From CAYHVH01 sp964360335 (GTDB lineage Bacteria > Patescibacteriota > Doudnabacteria > UBA920 > 2-01-FULL-46-14): 39,614 nucleotides of DNA. Every line of letters starts with the position of its first letter. The first letter of the stretch is position 1. Positions 28,627 to 36,654 of this stretch are shown piece after piece. The stretch covers positions 1 to 39,614 of the forward strand of contig CAYHVH010000007.1 of the NCBI GenBank assembly GCA_964360335.1, given 5' to 3'. Made by a program: the position numbers and the translations under genes. Below the pieces are notes generated by a model, which was given only the letters and a program-made list of their open reading frames with translations, was not told where the DNA came from and searched no databases.

Positions 28627-29005
28627 CTTTAACTTTTCTTTTCCGTTCCAGTTTGCGTACTCGTTCCTCGCTAAAACCAAAATGATGCGCCACCTCGTGC
28701 CAGACCGTGTTTTTGACCTGTTGTATTATCTCCTCGGGCGTTGCGGCCACCGCCTCGATCGAACTTTTGAAAATCGTGATTTTGTCCGGCAAGACCAGGG
28801 TATAAAACGGCCCGCGCTTGGTACGAGGCACGCCCTCGTAAAGCCCTAAAAGCAGACTGCCAAAACTCACCCCTCCCTTTTTCCGCTGGCTGGGCGAAGG
28901 TTCGTCCTCTACCACCACCGCGACATTCTCCATTTTCTCCCGGAACCGCCTAGGCAACTCCCGGATCGCCTGCGCTACGAGTTGCTCAAATTCCTTGTCG
29001 GACAT
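28619..29005 (-). CDS. Minimal gluzincin metallopeptidase family protein
   Basis: Protein of 128 residues with the zinc motif H103-E-V-A-H107-H-F-G near the C-terminus and the leading segment FEQLVAQAIRELPRRFREKMENVAVVVEDEP, characteristic of the small 'possible zinc metallopeptidase' family (Pfam Zincin_1). LLGLYEGVPRTKRG and LPDKITIFK are further family marks. Soluble, cytoplasmic by lack of signal. A TATAAT (29015-29020) ends nine bases before the ATG. Physiological role of this family is not known. Confidence 0.92.
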   Translation of the reverse strand: MSDKEFEQLVAQAIRELPRRFREKMENVAVVVEDEPSPSQRKKGGVSFGSLLLGLYEGVPRTKRGPFYTLVLPDKITIFKSSIEAVAATPEEIIQQVKNTVWHEVAHHFGFSEERVRKLERKRKVKDA

Positions 29006-29014
29006 GCCACCATC

Positions 29015-29020
29015 ATTATA
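29015..29020 (-). promoter_or_regulatory. TATAAT of the zincin gene
   Basis: On the minus strand the box ends nine bases before ATG 29005, leaving a leader of about three bases. No clear -35 is visible. Confidence 0.5.
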
Positions 29021-29046
29021 CTCGCTTTAGGCGTTTCTAACGATTC

Positions 29047-29532
29047 TCAAAACAAAGCGTAAACGAAGTAACCGGCCATGGCTACTGACACCCCCAATCG
29101 CACGGCGGTCCCTAGGAGAAAACCAAGGAAAGCGCCCCAAGCCGCACCCAATGCTTGTTCCGAATTGCGGACTGCCAAATATTCGCCGAGGAAAGCTCCG
29201 AGCAGCGGACCAAAAATTATACCGGCCGGACCCAAAACCAAGAGTCCAAAAACGGCACCCAGAATTGCGCCCCAGGTCCCCCCGCGCGAGGCTTTGTACC
29301 CTTTGGCTCCCAGGGCGGGGGCCAAGATGTCCAGCAGCAAAGTCAAGGCGGTTAGCACCGAAAAAATTATCACTGCGGTTACCGAAATCCTGGTAAAGTG
29401 GGTAGCCAGACCATAGAGCACGAGACCAGCCAGGGAAAGCGGCGGACCGGGCAGCAAAGGCAAAATCGCTCCCAGCAATCCGGTCAGCAGCAGCAGCCCC
29501 GAAATAATAGTTAAAAGCAATTCCTGGGGCAT
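29047..29532 (-). CDS. DUF456 membrane protein
   Basis: Hydrophobic protein of 161 residues with about four to five helices and glycine-rich repeats. The start ELLLTIISGLLLLTGLLGAILPLLPGPPLSLAGLVLYG has the LPGPP motif that marks DUF456, and GATWGAILGAVFGLLVLGPAGIIFGPLLGAFLGE (read GGTWGAILG...) is the second glycine-rich block, likely a tandem half. No enzymatic motif. Function of the family is unknown. It follows the sugar transferase by four bases, so they are co-transcribed. Confidence 0.88.
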   Translation of the reverse strand: MPQELLLTIISGLLLLTGLLGAILPLLPGPPLSLAGLVLYGLATHFTRISVTAVIIFSVLTALTLLLDILAPALGAKGYKASRGGTWGAILGAVFGLLVLGPAGIIFGPLLGAFLGEYLAVRNSEQALGAAWGAFLGFLLGTAVRLGVSVAMAGYFVYALF

Positions 29533-29536
29533 CGCC

Positions 29537-30187
29537 TCAAATTCCCTCGGCTCTCAAGATGGTATAGAGAGAAATCACTAAAATCTTCATGTCAAACAAT
29601 ACCACCTTCCAGCCAGGATTCTGGCGGACGAAATTTATGTATTCCATGTCCATCTCGTCCTGATCCCGCTGCAACTTCCGACCCTTATGCGATTGGAAAT
29701 AACCGGTTACTCCCGCCTTGATGAGATGTTTGGAGTACTTCCCCTCGCGAAGCCAGCGCTGGGCGTTTAGCGAATTGGTCGGCCGCGGCCCAACTAGAGA
29801 GAGCTCCCCTTTGAGCACGTTCCAAAATTGCGGGAGCTCATCCATATAAATTTTTTTCAAGAGTCGCCCCACGCCGGTTAAGTTCCGGCTATCATTTTCC
29901 AGTTCCTTGGTCTCGATAAAACCATTCTGTCGAAGAGCGGAACGCAGCGCGGCTTGCTTGAAAATTCGGAATTTCCGCAGGACAAACGGCCGACCTTGGG
30001 AGATTCTCTGCTCGGAATAAAAAATCGCACCGCGCGAGGACGCTACAAATATCCCTTCCCCGAACATCAGGAGAGCGATCAAGGCCATAAAAGGACTCAG
30101 AAGGAAAAGTAGCAGAAGCGTTACGACGATATCCAACAGCCTTTTGGCAAGCGGCAATTTGACCGGTACAAAAGGAAAAGGGGGCAT
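29537..30187 (-). CDS. Bacterial sugar transferase (undecaprenyl-phosphate sugar phosphotransferase)
   Basis: Monotopic initiating transferase of 216 residues that puts the first sugar-1-phosphate on undecaprenyl phosphate in glycan synthesis. N-terminal KRLLDIVVTLLLLFLLSPFMALIALLM is the reentrant membrane helix with the conserved SP break; then FYSEQRISQGRPFVLRKFR, VGRLLKKIYMDELPQFWNVLKGELSLVGPRP with the catalytic Asp-Glu, and the VTGYFQSHKG end (each read in pieces). In the family QVSGR is more usual where this has FQSHKGR. It sits between rpsI and DUF456. Confidence 0.92.
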   Translation of the reverse strand: MPPFPFVPVKLPLAKRLLDIVVTLLLLFLLSPFMALIALLMFGEGIFVASSRGAIFYSEQRISQGRPFVLRKFRIFKQAALRSALRQNGFIETKELENDSRNLTGVGRLLKKIYMDELPQFWNVLKGELSLVGPRPTNSLNAQRWLREGKYSKHLIKAGVTGYFQSHKGRKLQRDQDEMDMEYINFVRQNPGWKVVLFDMKILVISLYTILRAEGI

Positions 30188-30223
30188 AATGGTTTACTAT
30201 ACCAGAAACCCGCGCTACAAAAA

Positions 30224-30685
30224 CTAGCGCTTCTGCCACTGCGGGGCGCGGCGAGCCCGCTTCAAACCCGGCTTCTTGCGTTCTTTCTTGCGGGCATCTC
30301 TGGTCAATAAACCGCTTTTTTTGAGAACTAGCCTAAGGTTCGGATCAAGCTTCAGAAGCGCCCGACTGAGGCCCAAGCCCAAGGCCTGGGATTGGGCGTT
30401 CAAACCCCCGCCGTGCGTTTGGGCTTGGACTTTGACCTTTTTCCAGAGCCCGGTCAAGGTCAAAGGATCAGAGGCCGATTTTTGCAACTGCAAGGTGGGG
30501 AAGTAACTTCCGAACTCCCGATCGTTGACCGTAAACTCGCCGCTCCCCGCAGCCCAAAGTTTAATCTTCGCCTCGGCGGTTTTGCGCCGGCCGATGGCAA
30601 AGAAGTACGGCGCTTTAGCTGCCGTTTTTACCGGCTTTTTTACCGGTATCTTGGAAACTGGCTTTTTCGCGGTCTTCTTTTCCAT
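30224..30685 (-). CDS. rpsI: Small ribosomal subunit protein uS9
   Basis: Ribosomal protein S9 of 153 residues. The core begins YFFAIGRRKTAEAKIKLW and ends with KKPGLKRARRAPQWQKR, whose final Lys-Arg reaches the P-site tRNA. About 25 residues of Lys/Ala/Pro repeats (MEKKTAKKPVSKIPVKKPV) are added at the N-terminus. The start ATG 30685 lies after the rplM stop; the longer frame to 30712 would overlap rplM. Paired with rplM as in nearly all bacteria. Confidence 0.96.
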   Translation of the reverse strand: MEKKTAKKPVSKIPVKKPVKTAAKAPYFFAIGRRKTAEAKIKLWAAGSGEFTVNDREFGSYFPTLQLQKSASDPLTLTGLWKKVKVQAQTHGGGLNAQSQALGLGLSRALLKLDPNLRLVLKKSGLLTRDARKKERKKPGLKRARRAPQWQKR

Positions 30686-30689
30686 GTCT

Positions 30690-31112
30690 TTAGGTAGTGA
30701 TTTTCTTGTCAATTTTAAAATTGTGCCGCTCCGCCGCGAGGACCTTTAAGCGCCTCAAAATCGGGCTCCGCAGGCGGTTCGGGGCAATCATGCCTCGCAC
30801 CGCCTCGTAAATAACCAGTTCCGGCGTCTTTGCCAAAACTTCTCGCATGCTCCGCCGCCTGATCCCGCCGGGATAACCAGAGAATGTAATCCGCTGCTTC
30901 TGGTCGAGTTTGCGCCCCGAGAATTTCACTTTTTTAGCATTCACCACCACGACATAATCGCCCACATCCAGATGCGGCGTGTAAATAGGCTTGTGTTTGC
31001 CCCGGAGCAAGACGGCAATCCGGGTAGCCAACCGGCCGAGGTTATAGTGGGAAGCGTCTATTTCATACCACCGCCGCCTGAGCCCCGAAAGTTTAGGTAG
31101 ATAAGTCGTCAT
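30690..31112 (-). CDS. rplM: Large ribosomal subunit protein uL13
   Basis: Ribosomal protein L13 of 140 residues with WYEIDASHYNLGRLATRIAVLLRGKHKP, the VVVVNAKKVKFSGRK strand and SGYPGGIRRRSMREVL (read in pieces). Normal length. Its ATG overlaps the rplQ stop as ATGA and rpsI follows by four bases. Confidence 0.97.
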   Translation of the reverse strand: MTTYLPKLSGLRRRWYEIDASHYNLGRLATRIAVLLRGKHKPIYTPHLDVGDYVVVVNAKKVKFSGRKLDQKQRITFSGYPGGIRRRSMREVLAKTPELVIYEAVRGMIAPNRLRSPILRRLKVLAAERHNFKIDKKITT

Positions 31113-31456
31113 TCCTTCACGAGCTCCAAGATAACTTTTGCGGTCCCGTCTTTAAACTTACCGGCGTGCCAAATTCGAGTATATCCGCCGGGGCGATTCT
31201 GATACCGGGGCGAGAGAACTTCGGTGATTTTTTTGACCGCGTTTCTGGGAAGATCCCGGCGCAGGAGCCGGATCGTCGCGAGTCCCGGGTTTTTTCCGCG
31301 GGTAATCAGCTTTTCGACCGCCGATTTGGCAATTCGCGCTCGGGCCCCGGTGGTTTCGATTCGTTCGTACAAAACCAAGGCCGAGGCCAGAGCGCGCAAC
31401 TCCTTGCGACGGCGATCAGCCCCTCCCCGCAAATGTCTTTTATGACGATGCCGCAT
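31109..31456 (-). CDS. rplQ: Large ribosomal subunit protein bL17
   Basis: Ribosomal protein L17 of 115 residues, beginning MRHRHKRHLRGGADRRRKEL, close to the family's MRHRKSGRKLNR start, with the TTGARARIAKSAVEKLITRGK segment and the GGYTRI signature near the end. ATG 31456 overlaps the rpoA stop by about 17 bases; an upstream TTG-type frame to 31486 would only duplicate rpoA's C-terminus. Order rpoA-rplQ is canonical. Confidence 0.96.
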   Translation of the reverse strand: MRHRHKRHLRGGADRRRKELRALASALVLYERIETTGARARIAKSAVEKLITRGKNPGLATIRLLRRDLPRNAVKKITEVLSPRYQNRPGGYTRIWHAGKFKDGTAKVILELVKE

Positions 31457-32396
31457 GGTTTTCCAGAGCCTTAATAATCTCCTCAACGGATTTTGCTCCC
31501 AGCCCTTCCAGATTCTGAAGCTCCTGGCGACCCAATTTCCGCAGCTCGGCTATCGTCTGGATGTTGTTGCGCAACAGGGCATTGCGGGCGCGATTGGAAA
31601 GGCCCAAATTCATGAGCTCTTCGCCTACCGCGGCAGCACTGACCTCTGGCTCTGGCTCCCGCTCTGGAGCCGCTTCCGCACTGGGCAGTTCTTCATCCGG
31701 GCCCGAAACTTGAGAGGTTTTAAGCAAACCGAAATGATCCACCAGGACTTGGGCGGCGAGATCCATGGCCTCTCGGCCAGTGATTGTCCCGTCAGTTTCC
31801 ATAGCGATTGTCAACTTGTCATAATTGGTAATTTGACCGACCCGCACGTTTTCCACTTCAAAATTCACGTTGCGCATCGGGGTATAAATCCCGTCCACCG
31901 CGATCATCCCAATCTCCAGCTTCTCGCTCTCCCGCATTTCCACCGGAACATAGCCCCGCCCCCGCTCCACAAGAATTTCCATCGCAAGCTCGGCGTTTTT
32001 TGAGTCCAGAGTCGCAATCAGCAAATCCGGGTTGACAATCTGCACCCGCGAGTCCGGCTTGATGTCCCCCGCCCGCACTTCCCGCTGTCCTTTGGCCTTA
32101 AGCTCCAAGCGAACCGGCTCTTCCGCATCCAGACGCAAACGCAGCTGCTTGAGATTCAAAATCACGTCCACCACATCTTCCGTCACATTGGGGATGGTGG
32201 AAAACTCGTGATCCACCCCTTTAATCTTCACGGCCGTCACCGCCGCCCCCGGCAGAGAGGACAGCAGAACCCGACGCAGGGCATTACCAATGGTCACCCC
32301 ATAACCCGGGTAGAGAGGTTCGATGATGACCTGGGATTTAAACTTCTCCTCGGCGGGAAAATAAACTTTATTGGGCAGGGGGATGGAGTTGTTCAT
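31440..32396 (-). CDS. rpoA: RNA polymerase alpha subunit
   Basis: Alpha subunit of 318 residues. The N-terminal dimerisation domain contains EPLYPGYGVTIGNALRRVLLSSLPGAAVTAV (read in pieces) and FSTIPNVTEDVVDVILNLKQ. A Ser/Glu/Pro-rich linker (about 235-255) leads to the C-terminal domain LSNRARNALLRNNIQTIAEL and LEGLGAKSVEEIIKAL, which binds UP elements and activators. Complete and of normal length. Lies between rpsD and rplQ. Confidence 0.98.
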   Translation of the reverse strand: MNNSIPLPNKVYFPAEEKFKSQVIIEPLYPGYGVTIGNALRRVLLSSLPGAAVTAVKIKGVDHEFSTIPNVTEDVVDVILNLKQLRLRLDAEEPVRLELKAKGQREVRAGDIKPDSRVQIVNPDLLIATLDSKNAELAMEILVERGRGYVPVEMRESEKLEIGMIAVDGIYTPMRNVNFEVENVRVGQITNYDKLTIAMETDGTITGREAMDLAAQVLVDHFGLLKTSQVSGPDEELPSAEAAPEREPEPEVSAAAVGEELMNLGLSNRARNALLRNNIQTIAELRKLGRQELQNLEGLGAKSVEEIIKALENHAASS

Positions 32397-32419
32397 AGAA
32401 AGAAAATTAAGGCTAAAGG

Positions 32420-33025
32420 CTAACGGCTGTAGTGCTCGATAATCAGGTCCATTTGCAAGAGGGAACCGGTTGAATCAGCAGTGGGTTTTGAAAGAATTTT
32501 CCCGGTCAGCGTTTTGGCCTCGAGACTCAACCACTCTTGCGGCTTATATTGCCTAAGTGCTACTTCCCGCTGCTGGACATACTTGGTCGCGGCCTTTTTG
32601 GGATTGAAAGCGATGGTATCACCGACCGCTACCTGGTAAGAAGGGACATTGACCTTTTTACCGTTCACCAGCACAAAACCGTGAGACACAATCTGTCTCC
32701 CTTGGGCGCGACTCGTGGCTAGACCCAAGCGATAAACCACATTGTCCAGACGCATTTCCAGAAACTCCAGCAAGACGGCCGAGGTCAAGGCGCGATTTCT
32801 GGCAGAAGCCTCGACATAACGGCGGAACTGCCGCTCGTTTAGCAAATAAGTCCACTTCGCTTTCTGCTTTTCTAAAAGCTGGAAAGCGTACTCGGACTTT
32901 CGTTGCCGGCTCTGACCGTGCATGCCGGGAGGATAACTCCGTTTTACCAGGTATTTGGCATCTTTTTCCCGAAGCGCTTGGCCAAGGCGCCGCGCGAGTC
33001 GGGTTTTCGGTCCAGTACGCTGCAT
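32420..33025 (-). CDS. rpsD: Small ribosomal subunit protein uS4
   Basis: Ribosomal protein S4 of 201 residues, primary 16S rRNA binder and assembly initiator. PPGMHGQ, the YVEASARNRALTSAVLLEFLEMRLDNVVYRLG stretch and the S4 RNA-binding domain SRAQGRQIVSHGFVLVNGKKVNVPSY are all present (read in pieces). No zinc-binding cysteines: this is the cysteine-free form. Starts two bases after the rpsK stop. Confidence 0.97.
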   Translation of the reverse strand: MQRTGPKTRLARRLGQALREKDAKYLVKRSYPPGMHGQSRQRKSEYAFQLLEKQKAKWTYLLNERQFRRYVEASARNRALTSAVLLEFLEMRLDNVVYRLGLATSRAQGRQIVSHGFVLVNGKKVNVPSYQVAVGDTIAFNPKKAATKYVQQREVALRQYKPQEWLSLEAKTLTGKILSKPTADSTGSLLQMDLIIEHYSR

Positions 33026-33027
33026 GA

Positions 33028-33468
33028 CTAGACCCTCCTCGCTTTCTTTGGCCTCACGCCTCCATGGCGAATTGGGGTCACGTCCTTGATGGACAAAACT
33101 TCAATCCCCCTGCCCTGCAGAGCCCGGATCGCCGAGTCGCGGCCGGAGCCCACGCCTTTAACGAACACATCCACTTCGTGAAGATCCAAATTTTTAAGCT
33201 TGCTCATGGTGTCTTCCATCGTCCGCTGGGCGGCATAGGGGGTGGATTTCTTGCTGCCCTTAAATCCAACCAAGCCGGCACTCCCCCAACCCAGGACCGC
33301 TCCAGCCTCGTCGGTTACGGTGATAATGGTATTGTTATAAGTTGACTGGATATAAATCCGGCCGCGCTGGACTTTCCGCTTCACCTTCTTGGCACTCGTA
33401 ACAGCGGCGGCTGGTTTGGCCGTCTTGTCGTCAAGTCCTTGAATAGTTTTGACCTTTTGTTCACCCAT
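33028..33468 (-). CDS. rpsK: Small ribosomal subunit protein uS11
   Basis: Ribosomal protein S11 of 146 residues with an Ala/Lys-rich N-terminal extension. Core marks are GRIYIQSTYNNTIITVTDEAGAVLGWGSAG, KGSKKSTPYAAQ, and the C-terminal VTPIRHGGVRPKKARRV (read in pieces). A 188-base repeat-filled spacer separates it from rpsM; in most bacteria the two are adjacent, so it may have its own promoter or read through. Confidence 0.97.
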   Translation of the reverse strand: MGEQKVKTIQGLDDKTAKPAAAVTSAKKVKRKVQRGRIYIQSTYNNTIITVTDEAGAVLGWGSAGLVGFKGSKKSTPYAAQRTMEDTMSKLKNLDLHEVDVFVKGVGSGRDSAIRALQGRGIEVLSIKDVTPIRHGGVRPKKARRV

Positions 33469-33656
33469 TCGACTTCGTTCTCCGCTATCGCTCGAACTCC
33501 GCTCATGGTCACAAGTTCCGCTTTCGGCGGAATTTCGACCTCTGGGTAAGAAGTCGAATGTCCCGAGCGAAGTCGAGGGACTACTTAATTTTCACTAAAT
33601 CTAAAATATACCATCAACCAATAACTGTTTCCTGCGAGCAACCAGCGACGACCTCA
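33469..33656. repeat. Repeat-filled spacer between rpsM and rpsK
   Basis: Holds a GTCCC/GGGAC hairpin around GAGCGAAGTCGA (33560-33581), a TTCCGC/GCGGAA hairpin (33516-33532) and partial copies of GAAGTCGAA-type strings up to the rpsK ATG. The GTCCCGAGCGAAGTCGAGGG motif is a common dispersed repeat in several bacterial groups (general knowledge). No small gene is supported here. Confidence 0.75.
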
Positions 33657-34052
33657 TTACGTTTTCTCGGCTGCCCGCCGACGCCCGGAACCAGCGGTCT
33701 TGCGGACATTTCCCCGCACAGTGCGAGAATTGGTGCGGGTCCGTTGACCGCGAACCGGCAACCCCCGAATATGCCTCGTTCCCCGGTAGGCCCCAATCTC
33801 TTTCAGACGCTTAATATTCTGCTGCACGTCCTGGCGTAAGGCCCCTTCGACCTTAAAATTACCTTCGATGTATTCCTTAAGCTTGTTGACTTCCGCTTCG
33901 GAGAGCTCGGCCGTGTGCTTGCCCGGATCAATTTTCACCGCCGCTAAAATCCGCCGGGCGCGGGAAAAACCGATCCCGTAGATATACGGCAAAGCGGCTT
34001 CAATTCTCTTTTTAAGCGGCAGATTGACGCCTGCCACGCGCACCGACGCCAT
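33657..34052 (-). CDS. rpsM: Small ribosomal subunit protein uS13
   Basis: Ribosomal protein S13 of 131 residues: ASVRVAGVNLPLKKRIEAALPYIYGIGFSRARRIL (helix-two-turn-helix), the GAYRGTRHIRGLPVRGQRTRTNSRTVRG signature near residue 90-115, and a basic tail that touches the A- and P-site tRNAs (read in pieces). Slightly extended C-terminus rich in Arg. Follows rpmJ by five bases. Confidence 0.97.
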   Translation of the reverse strand: MASVRVAGVNLPLKKRIEAALPYIYGIGFSRARRILAAVKIDPGKHTAELSEAEVNKLKEYIEGNFKVEGALRQDVQQNIKRLKEIGAYRGTRHIRGLPVRGQRTRTNSRTVRGNVRKTAGSGRRRAAEKT

Positions 34053-34057
34053 ACTAT

Positions 34058-34171
34058 TTATCCTTGTCGCTGTTTATGCTTTGGGTTGTCACAAATAACA
34101 TAAATCCGGCCTTGCCGGCGGACAATTTTACACTTTTTGCAAATTGGTTTAGCAGCCGCTCTAACCTTCAT
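34058..34171 (-). CDS. rpmJ: Large ribosomal subunit protein bL36
   Basis: A 37-residue protein with the zinc-ribbon ligands Cys11, Cys14, Cys27 and His32 (ICKKCKIVRRQGRIYVICDN, then PKHKQRQG). Start MKVRAAAKP is exact for L36. This is the zinc-binding form of the protein. It lies between infA and rpsM, its standard place, with an AGGAAG-like sequence before the ATG. Confidence 0.97.
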   Translation of the reverse strand: MKVRAAAKPICKKCKIVRRQGRIYVICDNPKHKQRQG

Positions 34172-34187
34172 TTTATCTTCCTGAAGT

Positions 34188-34451
34188 TCATAGTCGTCGA
34201 GTAATCCTTCCCCGTTTGAGATCGTAAGGCGTCAGCTCTACCCGGACGCTATCTCCAGGCAAAATCCGAATGTGGTGTACCCGTAATCGGCCGGCTAGGT
34301 AAGCCAAAATCTCCTGTTCGGAATTGTTAATTTGGATTCGAAACAAAGCATTTGGTAAAGCTTCGATAACCTTACCTTCGAGTTCAATGCTATCCTTATT
34401 CTTGCTGGATCTGTTCTCTCCGAGATCGTGAGGAACGGCTGAGTGACGCAA
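34188..34451 (-). CDS. infA: Translation initiation factor IF-1
   Basis: S1-like OB-fold protein, up to 87 residues. The core IELEGKVIEALPNALFRIQI, YLAGRLRVHHIRILPGDSVRVELTPYDLKRGRITRR is typical (read in pieces); it ends RL without a further tail. No ATG or GTG lies in frame before the core. The TTG at 34451 gives about 15 extra residues compared with the usual MAKE start. A promoter stands 28 bases upstream, so the leader is short and lacks a Shine-Dalgarno site. An ATT start nearer the core is conceivable but unusual. Confidence 0.9.
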   Translation of the reverse strand: MRHSAVPHDLGENRSSKNKDSIELEGKVIEALPNALFRIQINNSEQEILAYLAGRLRVHHIRILPGDSVRVELTPYDLKRGRITRRL

Positions 34452-34478
34452 ACTTAGATGGATTTACTGGTTAGAGAA

Positions 34479-34507
34479 ATCATAACAGAACCGGTTTCAT
34501 CCGTCAA
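34479..34507 (-). promoter_or_regulatory. Promoter TTGACG-17-TATGAT of the infA ribosomal operon
   Basis: On the minus strand TTGACG (34502-34507) and TATGAT (34479-34484) are 17 bases apart. The expected start is near 34472. It lies between the stop of the baseplate-like gene and infA and would drive infA-rpmJ-rpsM and probably beyond. Confidence 0.7.
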
Positions 34508-34514
34508 GGCTTCG

Positions 34515-35816
34515 CTAGGAAGTCGGCTCTATTACCTGGAGGTAGATCTTTTTTGCGAACTTCGGTGCTTTTTTTACCCAGAACGGGTAAAATTTTACTT
34601 CGACCTTCTCAATCTCCGGTCGGGAGAGAAGAATCTCGCGAATCTCCGCCGCGGTCTTGCCTTTCACTTTCTCTAAAAGCTCCTCCCGCGGAAGCTCATA
34701 GACTATTTGCCCTTCAAAATGATTACTCAAAAGTCCCAGTCCTTGGGTCAAATCCACGCTGCCGAAATTGGACTGCAGGCGGATATCTGCCTTGCCGGTT
34801 TTCAAAATTTTGTTTTGCGGCAACAGCCGGCTGATTCGCTCCTTTATCACAGAACGGACCTCGTCTTCGGAGTACACCAAAGCCCGCAACTTTAGCAAAA
34901 CCATCACCTCGAATTCGCCCACCTCCGTCCCGGCATTAACCGAGGCTTTCTCTTGCAAAACTGTTGTCTCCAGCGCGTTGTCCAAAAATTTTTGATCGGG
35001 ATTGTCCTTCAGCAAATCCTGCTTCGCCGCTTCCGCTAACTCCCGCGCCAAGGTACTTAGGCCCTGAACCAAATCACCCGCGGTGACGATCTTTACTTCC
35101 TCGGTGGTTCCCCCGCTGAGGTTTTCCGCGGCGACGGCATACAGGGCGCGTGGCTGGTAGCCAAACGCCTCATTAGTAACTTCCAACCTCGTCCCCTTTG
35201 CCAAGTTAAACTCTTCCCCGGGGCCATCCGCCACGACCGGCACCGGGGCAATCAAGCTCGTCGGATCCACCTCCTGCTCCTCCAGGCCAATCAAGGCCGT
35301 AGGGCGAATATTCCCTACATCTTGAGTAAAAAAGTACTTCCGCCCTTGAACCTCCAGGACCGTAGTCTGGGCTTTGAGAATCAAAGTTGTCTTGGAAAAA
35401 TTATAAAGATGCACAAATCCGGAAGCCTTGCGGCCGATATTACGGCTGCCACTGGCGGCAAACGATTTTGTCCCCTCCTTCATGAGCTCGAGAACTTTTC
35501 CGGGAATGACGAGCTCCGCGGCATTCGGCGTGCTTTGGTTTTGCTCCACGCGAATTTCAAAATCCCGGGTCACCGGCTCACTTCTGACCGTCGCCTTGAT
35601 GCTGGCCTCCGGTAAAATCAAAAAACTGAACAGTGCAACCAAGAGTACGACGACAGACGCGGTTCCCGCAAAGGTCTTCCGCCAGACCCGCTTGCGGCGC
35701 GGCGGGAGGGGGCTTGCGGGTAAAATTTTATTGACCCTCAAAAAGACCCCGGTTCCTTTCCCCTTGACCTTGCGGGGAGGCCGTTTGCTCCCTGCTCTAA
35801 TATCGAGGCTTTTCAT
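34515..35816 (-). CDS. Membrane-anchored protein, possibly baseplate J-like
   Basis: Protein of 433 residues. A basic cytoplasmic N-terminus (about 1-48, with many Arg, Lys and Pro) precedes one membrane helix at about 50-70 (ASVVVLLVALFSFLILPEA). The rest lies outside: a beta-rich region with GRKASGFVHLYNFSKTTLIL and YFFTQDVGNIRP, a middle GTTEEVKIVTAGD, a helical part, and a C-terminal EVKFYPFWVKKAPKF. CPR relatives are often annotated baseplate J/gp47-like, but I see only the general GxVxLYNxS pattern, so the label is tentative. It overlaps the end of the phosphoglucose isomerase gene by 20 bases and is probably co-expressed with it. Confidence 0.65.
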   Translation of the reverse strand: MKSLDIRAGSKRPPRKVKGKGTGVFLRVNKILPASPLPPRRKRVWRKTFAGTASVVVLLVALFSFLILPEASIKATVRSEPVTRDFEIRVEQNQSTPNAAELVIPGKVLELMKEGTKSFAASGSRNIGRKASGFVHLYNFSKTTLILKAQTTVLEVQGRKYFFTQDVGNIRPTALIGLEEQEVDPTSLIAPVPVVADGPGEEFNLAKGTRLEVTNEAFGYQPRALYAVAAENLSGGTTEEVKIVTAGDLVQGLSTLARELAEAAKQDLLKDNPDQKFLDNALETTVLQEKASVNAGTEVGEFEVMVLLKLRALVYSEDEVRSVIKERISRLLPQNKILKTGKADIRLQSNFGSVDLTQGLGLLSNHFEGQIVYELPREELLEKVKGKTAAEIREILLSRPEIEKVEVKFYPFWVKKAPKFAKKIYLQVIEPTS

Positions 35817-36648
35817 AGACCTTTAGGGCAAATAATTTTTCGGGCGATAACTCGTCCAGGTGGTTTTCCGGATTTACCAGAAAATCCAGGGATTGAAGGT
35901 TTTTGGTGGCCGTAAAATATGTCGGCAAGGCCAAACGCAAATCATACTGGGACAGTTCCCGCGGTTTCCCGCGCAACAATTCCGGAAGGTAATTATAGGA
36001 AAGATTTGGGGTAAATTCAAGTTCCCGGCTGGTTTGGCCGGAGGCCTGAAGCCGCTCGGACTCCAAAACGTAATAGGCCGCCCCGTTATGGGCCTCGTAA
36101 GGCTCGTAGAGTCCGCTCATCCCCCGCTTCTGCCAGTTAGCCAAGACCAAAACCTCAGTACCGGGATTGATGCTGACGTGGCCGTAACCGGGCGGAATCA
36201 AAATCTTGTCTCCTCGCTCGGCTTCCAGCAAATACACCCGCTCGAGCCGTTCCAAATCCTCCGACGCACTTTGCAGTAAAAAGAAAGCCTTGCCGGAAAT
36301 CACCTCATAGACTTCCGGGAAGCGGACCCGCGTGCCTTCTTTCAGGGGATGATAGTGCCCCAGGGTTTTCACAAATTCTCGGCCGATTTTCCCGGGCGGA
36401 ATGACCGTAACGTCGTACTCCAGTCCCGCCGCGGCAATCACTTCCGTGTCGGCCGCCAGGGCCACGGCCCGGTAGACCCGATAAACTTCTCGGCGCCCGT
36501 AAGTGCTGGCCGGGTCCTGGAGATAGTTGCGCATCGCCGAGAAATCTCGAACCAGGAGCGTCTCGTATCGCAAACCTTCCCCAAAAACCAAACTGTAGTC
36601 CTCCCTGATTTCCAGAGGGAGGCCGGAAGCTTTTTCTAAACTCATCAT
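35797..36648 (-). CDS. Cupin-type glucose-6-phosphate isomerase
   Basis: Metal-dependent isomerase of the cupin superfamily, 283 residues, interconverting glucose-6-phosphate and fructose-6-phosphate. Metal ligands are visible: His98 and His100 in TLGHYHP, a Glu in the PEVYEVISG segment (112-119), and His157 in IPPGYGHVSINPG. This family (Pfam GPI) is typical of archaea and scattered bacteria and is unrelated to the usual PGI. It is longer than the archaeal enzymes of about 190 residues because of a C-terminal part after 200. TATAAT (36655-36660) ends six bases before ATG 36648, a leaderless start. Confidence 0.9.
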   Translation of the reverse strand: MMSLEKASGLPLEIREDYSLVFGEGLRYETLLVRDFSAMRNYLQDPASTYGRREVYRVYRAVALAADTEVIAAAGLEYDVTVIPPGKIGREFVKTLGHYHPLKEGTRVRFPEVYEVISGKAFFLLQSASEDLERLERVYLLEAERGDKILIPPGYGHVSINPGTEVLVLANWQKRGMSGLYEPYEAHNGAAYYVLESERLQASGQTSRELEFTPNLSYNYLPELLRGKPRELSQYDLRLALPTYFTATKNLQSLDFLVNPENHLDELSPEKLFALKVYEKPRY

Positions 36649-36654
36649 AAAAAA

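Noticed and set aside
27742..28680. Longer start of the alpha/beta hydrolase at 28680
   Set aside because: The extra 18 codons overlap the zincin gene in another frame and ATG 28626 sits correctly before the membrane helix.
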